5,546 nucleotides of DNA from JAVKSL01 sp050744225. GTDB taxonomy: Bacteria; Actinomycetota; Acidimicrobiia; Acidimicrobiales; JAJPHD01. The notes under the pieces were generated by a model, which saw only the letters and a program-made list of their open reading frames with translations, did no database searches and had not been told where the DNA came from. The position numbers and the translations under genes were made by a program. Positions 1-5,496 of the stretch are shown in pieces. The first letter of the stretch is position 1. Each line of letters starts with the position of its first letter. The stretch spans positions 1 through 5,546 of the forward strand of contig JBOGGT010000146.1 in the NCBI GenBank assembly GCA_050744225.1. Reading direction: 5' to 3'.

Positions 1-4
1 ATCC

Positions 5-69
5 AGCTCCGGGGCCGACAACCCCGCGGTGAGGCGACCAGGCTGTCCCCGCCGGCCAGAACCGGGGCT
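5..69 (+). ncRNA. Structured nadA leader RNA, candidate NAD+-I (nadA-motif) riboswitch aptamer
   Basis: Seen directly: bases 5-12 pair with 62-69 (8 pairs, one G-U). Bases 13-17 pair with 53-57 (5 Watson-Crick pairs) after a bulge AGAA at 58-61. Then follows an unpaired ACAACCCC at 18-25, and a second helix 26-29 with 49-52 (GCGG/CCGC) whose 3' strand runs directly into the first helix. The apical part, 30-48, has only a weak possible 3-bp stem (36-38 with 45-47). Known: the NAD+-I riboswitch lies upstream of nadA and, as I recall its domain 1, has the same order: P1, then ACAACCCC, then a 4-bp P2, with P2 and P1 3' strands adjacent. Inferred: this is a relative that reduces nadA expression when NAD+ is plentiful. 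Against it: the apical loop does not clearly match my memory of the consensus. The class is usually a tandem of two domains, and any partner would lie outside the window. Confidence is higher for a structured leader than for the class name. Confidence 0.48.
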
Positions 70-78
70 AACTAGATA

Positions 79-92
79 GTGGGGGTCCACAG
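79..92 (+). promoter_or_regulatory. nadA ribosome-binding region inside a small hairpin
   Basis: The only Shine-Dalgarno-like sequence before nadA is the G-run at 81-85, which leaves seven bases before the ATG at 93. Bases 79-82 (GTGG) pair with 87-90 (CCAC) around the loop GGGT, so part of the G-run is held in a hairpin. The same G-run could instead pair with C-runs in the upstream structure (22-25 or 47-50). Stop codons in all three frames (69-71, 73-75, 77-79) show that no upstream + strand frame reads into nadA. Inferred: this is the expression platform of the leader RNA, controlling translation initiation. A 4-bp hairpin in GC-rich DNA can also occur by chance. Confidence 0.4.
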
Positions 93-1187
93 ATGCTCCG
101 ACTACAGCGGCCTCTTTCAGAGGCATACACGGCGGCTTCACCGGCCGAGTTGGCCGAGCGAATAGGCGCGGCCCGCTACGAGCTTGGCTCGCGCCTGATG
201 ATCCTCGGCCACCACTACCAGCGCGACGAGGTCATGCGCTGGGCCGACGCGAGCGGGGACAGCTTCGGGCTCTCCCGCATCGCCGCCGCGGCACCCGACG
301 CGGAATACGTGGTCTTCTGCGGGGTGCACTTCATGGCCGAGGCGGCCGACGTGCTCACCGCTGCGCACCAGGCAGTCCTGCTGCCCGACCTCAACGCAGG
401 CTGTTCGATGGCGGACATGGCCGATGCCGAGGAGGTGGGCGACTGTTGGGAGGCGCTGGCGCGCGTAACCGACATAGACGCTGTGGTGCCGGTCACCTAC
501 ATGAACTCCTCCGCCGCGCTCAAGGCCTTCGTGGGAAGCCACGGGGGCGCGGTCTGCACATCCTCGAATGCAAAAGCGGTGCTGGAGTGGGCACTAGAGC
601 GCGGCGAGAAGACCCTATTTTTCCCTGATCAGCACCTGGGGCGCAATACCGGCTACCAGCTCGGGTTCGGACCGCCGGACATGGCGGTGTGGGACCCGCG
701 CCGGAACCTGGGCGGCCTGGAGGAGGCCGACATCAAGCGAGCGGCGCTCCTCCTGTGGAAGGGGCACTGCTCGGTTCACCAGCGCTTCCGACCGGAGCAC
801 GTTGCGGCATTCCGCGACGCCCACCCCGACGGGCAGGTCATCGCCCACCCGGAGTGCTCGCACGAGCTGGTTTCCCTCGCCGACGCCGTAGGGTCCACGG
901 ACTTCATCATCCGGAGCGTGGACGAAGCTCCCGCCGGCTCGGTGCTGGGCATCGCCACCGAGATCCACCTGGTCAACCGCCTGGCCAACGACCACCCCAA
1001 CCTCACGGTGGTCTCACTGGACCCTCTCGTGTGCCCCTGCTCGACGATGTTCCGCATCGATGCCGCACACCTCGCCTGGGTGCTGGAGGGCCTGGTAGAC
1101 GGCGAAGTCCGCAACCGGATCAGCGTGGACGAGGACACCGCCGCCAACGCCCGGGTGGCGCTGGAACGGATGCTTTCAATAACCTGA
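93..1187 (+). CDS. nadA: Quinolinate synthase NadA
   Basis: A 364-residue protein of normal family length. NadA condenses iminoaspartate with dihydroxyacetone phosphate to make quinolinate, the first committed intermediate of de novo NAD synthesis, in the cytoplasm with a [4Fe-4S] cluster. Visible family signatures are LGHHYQRDEV (residues 38-47, substrate-binding His), ADASGDSFGLSR, FCGVHFMAEAAD, GCSMADM with Cys104, YMNSSAALKAF, DQHLGRNT, HPECSHE with Cys255, and CPCSTM near the C terminus. Cys104, Cys255 and Cys316 sit where the three cluster ligands are expected. Cys314 lies two residues before Cys316, and another cysteine is in KGHCSVHQ. The ATG at 93 follows the G-run at 81-85. The leader upstream may be an NAD+-sensing RNA. 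The next gene starts four bases after the TGA. The usual partners nadB and nadC are not in the window. Identification is secure. Confidence 0.97.
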   Translation: MLRLQRPLSEAYTAASPAELAERIGAARYELGSRLMILGHHYQRDEVMRWADASGDSFGLSRIAAAAPDAEYVVFCGVHFMAEAADVLTAAHQAVLLPDLNAGCSMADMADAEEVGDCWEALARVTDIDAVVPVTYMNSSAALKAFVGSHGGAVCTSSNAKAVLEWALERGEKTLFFPDQHLGRNTGYQLGFGPPDMAVWDPRRNLGGLEEADIKRAALLLWKGHCSVHQRFRPEHVAAFRDAHPDGQVIAHPECSHELVSLADAVGSTDFIIRSVDEAPAGSVLGIATEIHLVNRLANDHPNLTVVSLDPLVCPCSTMFRIDAAHLAWVLEGLVDGEVRNRISVDEDTAANARVALERMLSIT

Positions 1188-1191
1188 GCCG

Positions 1192-1851
1192 GTGACCAGC
1201 TACCCCAGCCAGGCGATCCACGATGCCGAGTCCGAGCAAGATGCCGAGTCCGAGCAAGATGCCGAGGGCGCCCGCCCAGACTCCAGGCCGACCGCAGTGC
1301 TGGTGCGCCACGGTGAGACGCCCTGGAGCCTGGCCCTGCGGCATACCGGGCGCACCGACGTCGGGCTGGATCCCGAAGGCGAGGCAGAGGCTCACCGGTT
1401 GGCGGCGGTCCTGCGGCGCTGGACCTTCGACCGGGTGATGGTGAGCCCGCTCAGCCGCGCGCAGCAGACCTGCCGCCTGGCCGGCTACGGCGAGGTGGCC
1501 GAGGTGGTGGCTGACCTGGCCGAGTGGGATTACGGTGACTACGAGGGGCGCACCACCTCGGACATCAGGAAGGAGCGCCCAGGATGGCAACTGTGGGTGG
1601 ACGGGGTACCCGGAGGGGAAACCCTCGCCGAGCTTGCGACCCGAGCCGACCGGGTAGTAGCCACCATCCGAACCGGCACGGGAGAGGTAGCCGTGTTCTC
1701 ACACGGGCACCTTCTGCGAGTTCTGGCCGCACGGTGGGTGGGCCTCGACCCCGCAGCCGCCGCGCTGCTCGCCCTCGATGCCGGTGGCGTGTGTCGGCTT
1801 GCCTGGGAGCACGAGAACCGGGTGATCAACCTGTGGAACTCGACTTCCTGA
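1192..1851 (+). CDS. Histidine phosphatase family protein, SHB17-like sugar phosphatase subgroup
   Basis: A 219-residue soluble protein of the phosphoglycerate-mutase-like histidine phosphatase superfamily. The catalytic set is complete: Arg39-His40 in VRHGETPWS (His40 becomes phosphorylated), Arg89 in SPLSRAQQT, candidate acid/base Glu111 in LAEWDYGDYEG, and His171 in FSHGHLLRV. The pieces RHTGRTD, EWDYGDYEG, LWVDGVPGGE and LDAGGV near the C terminus resemble, from memory, yeast Shb17 (sedoheptulose-1,7-bisphosphatase) more than true phosphoglycerate mutase, so a small phosphorylated sugar is the likely substrate. This is inference. The first 33 residues are non-conserved and contain a perfect acidic repeat. 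The GTG at 1192 lies four bases after the nadA stop with no clear Shine-Dalgarno, which suggests translational coupling. A GTG at 1297 (codon 36, just before LVRHGET) is a possible shorter start. The last 26 bases overlap a doubtful minus-strand frame. Family certain; substrate not. Confidence 0.93.
   Translation: MTSYPSQAIHDAESEQDAESEQDAEGARPDSRPTAVLVRHGETPWSLALRHTGRTDVGLDPEGEAEAHRLAAVLRRWTFDRVMVSPLSRAQQTCRLAGYGEVAEVVADLAEWDYGDYEGRTTSDIRKERPGWQLWVDGVPGGETLAELATRADRVVATIRTGTGEVAVFSHGHLLRVLAARWVGLDPAAAALLALDAGGVCRLAWEHENRVINLWNSTS
1222..1266 (+). repeat. 18-bp perfect tandem repeat, 2.5 copies
   Basis: The unit gatgccgagtccgagcaa occupies 1222-1239 and 1240-1257 without a mismatch, and its first nine bases recur at 1258-1266. 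In the phosphatase frame it encodes DAESEQ-DAESEQ-DAE, an acidic, probably disordered segment before the catalytic domain. Identity at the DNA level, including synonymous positions, points to recent slippage or unequal exchange. If translation really starts at 1297, the repeat would lie in the untranslated gap. Confidence 0.95.
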
Positions 1852-2404
1852 AGAACCAGCCCCGGCGTCCTGACGGGCCAGCACACTGGGGCCAAAGCCC
1901 TACATACCACTCGGGAGATCTCCCGGCAAGGAAGACAACGTCAGACCAGGCACTCCGGACACGGTAAGCGTGTGCCCTGACAAATGTGCCGCCATCCACG
2001 CCACGAACTCGGGTGTTCGATTCAATTGGTAGTTGTCGCTCCCGCGGATTGCTTGTCTTGCCTTTCCAGTTGTTAGTTAGGGCAATCTGGTAACCTCTTG
2101 CGGCGTCGGGTGAACTAAAAAAGCCAACCGGTTCAGTTGGGATCGCGGTCGGATCTGATGCCTCCGCGGCCCGGTATGCGGCCGCCTCAGTATTGGCAAA
2201 GCTCCGTGCATCGCTCAGAGACACAACCGTCCATGGCTGCTCGGCATTCTCCCAGATGAGTTCATCGAGCACGATCCCAGCCACTGCTGTCCGAACAGTC
2301 GAAAGACTCTCAAGCTGGGGTAGGGGAAGGCTCGTAGATACCGGTGTGGTCGTTGTTGATCCCGGTTTGGTGGTGGCAATACCAGCCAGGGTAGACGGAG
2401 ATCA
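1826..2404 (-). pseudogene. Possible remnant of a secreted or lipoprotein-like gene (unrecognised)
   Basis: On the minus strand the frame is open from just after a TGA at 2404-2402 down to a stop at 1828-1826. With the GTG at 2284 it would give 152 residues, but the protein-like text starts upstream of that GTG: STLAGIATTKPGSTTTTP (from about 2398) reads like the end of a signal region followed by a Thr/Pro/Ser linker. After it comes GIVLDELIWENAEQPWTVVS, which has ordinary protein composition. No start codon precedes the linker in this frame, and frame stops lie upstream. This suggests the 5' end is lost or shifted out of phase. From about codon 85 of the 152-residue reading the composition becomes basic and poorly protein-like, and it runs 26 bases into the phosphatase gene. 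GC is lower than in neighbouring genes. I recognise no family. It may equally be a chance open frame. Confidence 0.3.
2117..2140 (-). terminator. Weak intrinsic-terminator-like hairpin, minus strand
   Basis: Read on the minus strand, CCAAC (2140-2136) pairs with GTTGG (2128-2124) around a 7-base loop, followed by one C and a run of six T (2122-2117). The layout is that of a rho-independent terminator for the minus-strand genes, about 430 bases after the membrane-protein stop. The stem is only 5 bp. It also falls inside an open minus-strand frame (reading PTEPVGFF), so it is either a terminator in non-coding DNA or a chance pattern in a coding remnant. Confidence 0.28.
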
Positions 2405-2567
2405 TGGCATGTGCTATAGTGCTGGCGCCCAAGGGGTGACCATCGAATGTCACCTGCACACTCTGACTCGACAAAAATGTGGCGGCCTCTGCTAGCGCGC
2501 CACTGCTCTTGCCCCTAAACCGCCTACTGTCATTCCTTTTGTTTGCGCGCGCTACCAGCGTCAGCAT
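2310..2567 (-). CDS. Small hypothetical ORF, possibly the 5' piece of a broken gene
   Basis: An 85-residue frame starting at an ATG only four bases after the stop of the membrane-protein gene, with a GTGAG stretch overlapping that stop as a weak ribosome site. The placement would suit translational coupling. The product begins MLTLVARANKRNDS, has a middle part LSSQSVQVTFDGHPLGAST and a His/Asn-rich end. There is no signal peptide, membrane segment or domain I recognise, and GC is low for this genome. The frame overlaps the start of the next open stretch in another phase around 2310-2404, so a frameshift joining the two is conceivable. It could also be non-coding. Confidence 0.25.
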   Translation of the reverse strand: MLTLVARANKRNDSRRFRGKSSGALAEAATFLSSQSVQVTFDGHPLGASTIAHAMISVYPGWYCHHQTGINNDHTGIYEPSPTPA

Positions 2568-2571
2568 CGTC

Positions 2572-3669
2572 TCACTTTACACGCCACCCACGCAAACCGG
2601 CGCGCCGGGACTGGAATGCCAGCGCGCCCCAGGCTCCCCAACCGATGGGCACCAGCGCCCAAAAGCTGATGATGCGGTAGAGCAGGACCGCGGCCACCGC
2701 ATCGTCGGTGTGCACCCCGTAGGCAATCAGGGCGAGCGACATGCTGCCCTCCACCACGCCCAGACCCCCGGGCGTGATGGGCAGGGCGGCGCTTAGCTGG
2801 GCCAGGCAGTAGGCCACCAGTAGGCCCCGCCAGGGTACCGCGATCCCCAGGGCGAGCATCGAGAGAACCAGGCAGGCGCAGTCGCAGACCCCGTTGGCCA
2901 TCGCTGCGGCCGAGCTGGCCGCCCACTCCCAGGGGCCCGGCTGGACCGTCCCCAGGCGCGACCCGGTGGCGGCGAGCCATCGCCCGACCCGCTCACCGCC
3001 CCGCAGGTGGCCCCCCAACCAGCGAAGCGACGCGGAGCCGGCCCGGTGGCAGCTCTCGCTGTGGCGGACCGCGAAGAGCACCACTGCCGCCAGGACCGGG
3101 ATCGCTGCCAGTACTGCGGCCGGCAGGCGCAGGTCGCGTGCCGGGCCGTTTGCTCCGGCTGCCCACACCCCGATCACGATCAGCACGAATAGGGCGAAGC
3201 TGTCCAGCGCCCCGGAAGCGAGCACCACCCAGACCGCCAGGGTCCGGTCGGCCCCGCGCCGGCGGAGCTGATCGAAGGCGTAGCTCGCCCCCCAGGCGAC
3301 CCCGCCGGGCAGGCTCACGGTCATTGAATTGCCGGCGAACGTGATCCCGACCATCGGGAACAGGCGGAGCGGTACCCCACCGGCGCGCAAAAGCCAGCGC
3401 ATTATGTGGGCGAAGGCAACCATCGAGGCCAGCTCGGCGCCGCACGCAGCGACCAGCCACGCCCAGTCCAGCTGGCCCAGCAAAGCGGCGCCCGCCACCA
3501 CCTGGTGGCGCTGGTTGTAGATCGCGTACGCGCCGGCGCAGACGACCGCCACCCCCAGGACTCGGCGCAACCACCGCCACCAACCACCACCGGTCCTTGC
3601 GACAAAGCGACCGGGGGCTGGTTGTGGGGCCGCCAGAGCCTTGGTTTCCGGAGGAGCGAGAAGCCCCAC
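2572..3669 (-). CDS. Lysylphosphatidylglycerol synthase TM / UPF0104 family membrane protein
   Basis: A 365-residue multi-pass inner-membrane protein of the family that includes the flippase part of MprF and AglD-type proteins, thought to move lipids or lipid-linked molecules across the membrane. Hydrophobic segments lie at about 37-51, 69-92, 105-118, 144-171, 183-201, 248-275, 280-298 and 323-352. Family landmarks are SLPGGVAWGASYAF (about 119-132), LPITPGGLGVVEGSM (about 296-310) and YRIISFWALVPIGW (about 331-344). There is no attached lysyl-transferase domain, so lipid lysylation is not implied. I chose the GTG at 3669 because GGAG (3678-3675) stands five bases before it. The frame stays open to a GTG at 3768 (398 residues), but that start has no ribosome site, and the extra 33 residues are Cys/His-rich and would overlay an inverted repeat. 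It follows the dimethylformamidase-like gene on the same strand. The actual substrate is unknown. Confidence 0.88.
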   Translation of the reverse strand: MGLLAPPETKALAAPQPAPGRFVARTGGGWWRWLRRVLGVAVVCAGAYAIYNQRHQVVAGAALLGQLDWAWLVAACGAELASMVAFAHIMRWLLRAGGVPLRLFPMVGITFAGNSMTVSLPGGVAWGASYAFDQLRRRGADRTLAVWVVLASGALDSFALFVLIVIGVWAAGANGPARDLRLPAAVLAAIPVLAAVVLFAVRHSESCHRAGSASLRWLGGHLRGGERVGRWLAATGSRLGTVQPGPWEWAASSAAAMANGVCDCACLVLSMLALGIAVPWRGLLVAYCLAQLSAALPITPGGLGVVEGSMSLALIAYGVHTDDAVAAVLLYRIISFWALVPIGWGAWGALAFQSRRAGLRGWRVK

Positions 3670-3687
3670 TAGTGCTCCGAATCGGCA

Positions 3688-3760
3688 ATGCCACGTGTGT
3701 CGCCCGAAGCAATTTGACCTGCCCACAGGGGCTGAAGCCCTAAAGTGATACACGTGGCAT
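3688..3760. promoter_or_regulatory. Inverted repeat with two CACGTG cores and nested hairpins
   Basis: Atgccacgtgt at 3688-3698 is the exact reverse complement of acacgtggcat at 3750-3760. Allowing two G-U pairs, the match extends to 3702 and 3746 (15 positions). Each arm contains the palindrome CACGTG (3692-3697 and 3751-3756), 59 bases apart. Inside, GCCC (3721-3724), GGGC (3729-3732) and GCCC (3737-3740) are spaced by four bases, so the middle block can pair with either neighbour but not both. The element lies between the dimethylformamidase-like gene and the membrane-protein start at 3669. It could be a paired operator, or in RNA an attenuator or terminator between the genes. There is no T-run after it on the minus strand. 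The pairing is certain; the role is inferred. Confidence 0.5.
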
Positions 3761-3780
3761 CTCCGCACGCGAGCACTGAA

Positions 3781-5496
3781 TCAGCCCCCCGCGCCCCAGT
3801 AGGTCCGGTAGTTGGTCGCGATCGCCGGCGAGGTGCCCGGTCCCTTGTAGATGCGCTGCCAGTTCCCCACCGAGGGATGGGTCAGCCCGGCCGGCCCAGC
3901 GCCGCACGCGCCGAGCACGTTCTCCGTGATCCGGGCGAGCGGCGCGGTCAGCTCGCTCGGCTGGGAGACCAGCCCGACGTTAAACCTCCCTGAGTTGTCC
4001 CCCAGCCGGTTGATCCAGTAGTTGGTTCCGGTGGTGAACACCCCGCCCGCCTTGGCGTGTGTGAACCAGGTCATGTCGGCGTAGCCGGGCGAGCCCGCGA
4101 TGTCGAGGACCGGGGAGTGGGCGATGACGCTGAGGTTGGAAGGGCTCGGGACCGCCGGGTCGTAGCCGTCGTACTCCGGCCCGATCAGGCCCGCCAGGCG
4201 ATGCCCGCTCCCCAGGCCGGTCCCCCCCAGGACCCAGGAGCTCGGGTCCACGATCACCATGTCGGCGTCGACACCGTTCGACTGGTACATGCTCCCCAGC
4301 AGGACAGACTCAGGCCGCGGGATCGGCGGGTCCGCCCAGTTGGCGGTGACCTGCGAATTGTCCACCCCGTAGAGCGGGTCCTCGGCGGCCACCTTGTAAC
4401 AGACCATGCGCCGGTCTACCCCGAGGGGCGACGAGTCGAAGCGGATATGGCGGAAGCAGGCATTCGCCCCTAAGAACATGAAGTTGACCCCAGCCTTGCT
4501 CCCCGCAACCGCGGCGTCGTACATCGGGGCCGACCAGTACTCGTCGTGGCCCAGGCTGATCAGCGCCCGGTGCTGGGCGAGCAGCTGGGGTCGCTGGTGG
4601 AAGTCGAGGTCGGTCCAGTAGGTGACGTCCAGGCCCAGGCGCTCGGCGAGCATCACCATCGGCAGCTCGTTCCCGATGAAATCCGACGCCCCGTACGCCC
4701 AGTCGTGGGGGTAGGGGCGGTCGAACGAAACCACCCGGGAGCGGTTGTCGAAAGCCTCGCCCGCCGAGCCGTGCGGCCCGGTGTAGATCGAACCGGCGGA
4801 GTTGGGTCCGTAGTACAAGCAGTAGCCGCCCCACCAGTTATAGGCCTGCCAGGTGGTGACGCTGTTCTGGATGACGTAAGCCGCCTTGGAGGAGTCGTCA
4901 CGCACGACGAAGGGGACCCAGCGCGCCTGGCGGCTGGACGTGGTCAGCTTGAACAGGTAGTCGCCGGGGGGCCAGTCGGAGGTCACCTTCACGCTCAGCG
5001 AAGGCGCCCAGGCGCACTCCACCATGTAGGTGCTCGGGTTCAGCGAGGGTGCCGGCTGCACCCGACCGACCAGGTTGGCGGGCGAGCGCCAGATCAGCCG
5101 GCCGCCCAGCCCCTTGTACCACCCCATCCGGTAAGCCGCCACGCTGAAGGTCGGGTCCTGGCAGCTCACGTACAGCTTCACCGTGTCCCCAGCCTGGGCG
5201 CTCACCTGGTCGGCGTAGGCCTCGACCACGTGGGGGATCGCGTTGCCCTCGATGGCCCACTGGTTGGTCCCGGCGCGGGCGTTCTCCGCTGTCACCCAGG
5301 CAGCGGTCTTGACCACCGGGCCGTCCCCGATCCGGGTGGCGCCCACCTGAGCGGCGGTGTTGGCGGTCGAGGCCGACCCCGTTCGTCGAGGCCTGGAGGA
5401 TCCCGACTCCGCTACCAATGCGCCCGCACCGGCAATGCCCAGCGCGGCGGCCGCGCCGACCCCCAAGAGGAAATCGCGTCGTGAGAGTTCGCGCAT
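3781..5496 (-). CDS. Tat-exported N,N-dimethylformamidase beta-subunit-like protein
   Basis: A 571-residue protein. It begins with a twin-arginine signal, MRELSRRDFLLG (Arg6-Arg7), then a hydrophobic Ala/Gly stretch to about residue 29 with a possible AGA cleavage site at 24-26. A beta-sandwich-like region at about 70-180 follows (GDTVKLYVSC, YRMGWYKGLGGRL, WPPGDYLFKL). The large C-terminal domain, about 185-545, shows AYNWWGGYCLYYG (Tyr219), RPYPHDW, the hallmark LGHDEYWS (His317, Glu319) and LGANACFRHIR. In Paracoccus dimethylformamidase the iron is held by two tyrosines and a glutamate, with a nearby histidine in an HxE arrangement. The HDE here matches that, and the tyrosine-rich segment offers candidates. 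Most relatives are uncharacterised, so hydrolysis of dimethylformamide itself is not claimed; an exported iron amidohydrolase is the best reading. No small alpha subunit is nearby. I chose the ATG at 5496 because it puts the twin arginines at residues 6-7. The frame is open upstream to a GTG at 5538 and on to the window edge. Confidence 0.85.
   Translation of the reverse strand: MRELSRRDFLLGVGAAAALGIAGAGALVAESGSSRPRRTGSASTANTAAQVGATRIGDGPVVKTAAWVTAENARAGTNQWAIEGNAIPHVVEAYADQVSAQAGDTVKLYVSCQDPTFSVAAYRMGWYKGLGGRLIWRSPANLVGRVQPAPSLNPSTYMVECAWAPSLSVKVTSDWPPGDYLFKLTTSSRQARWVPFVVRDDSSKAAYVIQNSVTTWQAYNWWGGYCLYYGPNSAGSIYTGPHGSAGEAFDNRSRVVSFDRPYPHDWAYGASDFIGNELPMVMLAERLGLDVTYWTDLDFHQRPQLLAQHRALISLGHDEYWSAPMYDAAVAGSKAGVNFMFLGANACFRHIRFDSSPLGVDRRMVCYKVAAEDPLYGVDNSQVTANWADPPIPRPESVLLGSMYQSNGVDADMVIVDPSSWVLGGTGLGSGHRLAGLIGPEYDGYDPAVPSPSNLSVIAHSPVLDIAGSPGYADMTWFTHAKAGGVFTTGTNYWINRLGDNSGRFNVGLVSQPSELTAPLARITENVLGACGAGPAGLTHPSVGNWQRIYKGPGTSPAIATNYRTYWGAGG

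Larger units (their letters stand above)
1852..2571. other. Low-GC gap between convergent units, no identified gene
   Basis: This 720-base stretch lies between the phosphatase stop (+) and the flippase-like gene stop (-). GC by hand count is about 53% in 1981-2040, 50% in 2041-2100, 60% in 2341-2400 and 53% in 2521-2580, against 77% in a sample of nadA (661-720). No tRNA, known RNA family, insertion sequence or CRISPR repeat is visible. On the minus strand it carries two open stretches in different phases, listed separately. Plus-strand frames here look like shadows. The composition fits decayed or imported DNA, or relaxed non-coding DNA between convergent genes. Confidence 0.6.

Noticed and set aside
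1..75. C-terminal tail of an upstream + strand gene (two frames are open from the window edge to stops at 73-75 and 77-79)
   Set aside because: The short translations show no family signal, and the region is better explained by the strong nested base pairing. It cannot be excluded without upstream sequence.
1878..1889. CCAG-CACA-CTGG hairpin shortly after the phosphatase stop, as a terminator for the + unit
   Set aside because: The stem is only 4 bp and no T-run follows, so it cannot be distinguished from chance pairing in GC-rich DNA.
2004..2022. GTTCGATTC near a 5-bp hairpin (2004-2008/2015-2019), resembling a tRNA T-loop or a tRNA-derived attachment site
   Set aside because: The bases around it do not form a T-arm, acceptor stem or cloverleaf, and no integrase or flanking direct repeat is visible.
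2045..2089. Inverted repeat CGGATTGC / GCAATCTG with a 29-base loop
   Set aside because: Only about 8 pairs including a wobble, with a long loop and no link to a gene start or end; likely chance.
2193..2495. 100-residue plus-strand frame in the gap
   Set aside because: Composition is Ser/Val/Arg-biased with no recognisable domain or ribosome site. It lies opposite more protein-like minus-strand frames and reads like a shadow.
5226..5233. A third CACGTG palindrome (CCACGTGG) like those in the inverted repeat
   Set aside because: It lies inside the coding sequence of the dimethylformamidase-like gene and lacks the extended TGCCACGTGT match.
4546..5484. 312-residue plus-strand frame opposite the dimethylformamidase-like gene
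   Set aside because: Its Gly/Arg/His/Val-rich low-complexity text is typical of an antisense shadow in high-GC coding DNA, while the minus-strand protein has clear family motifs.
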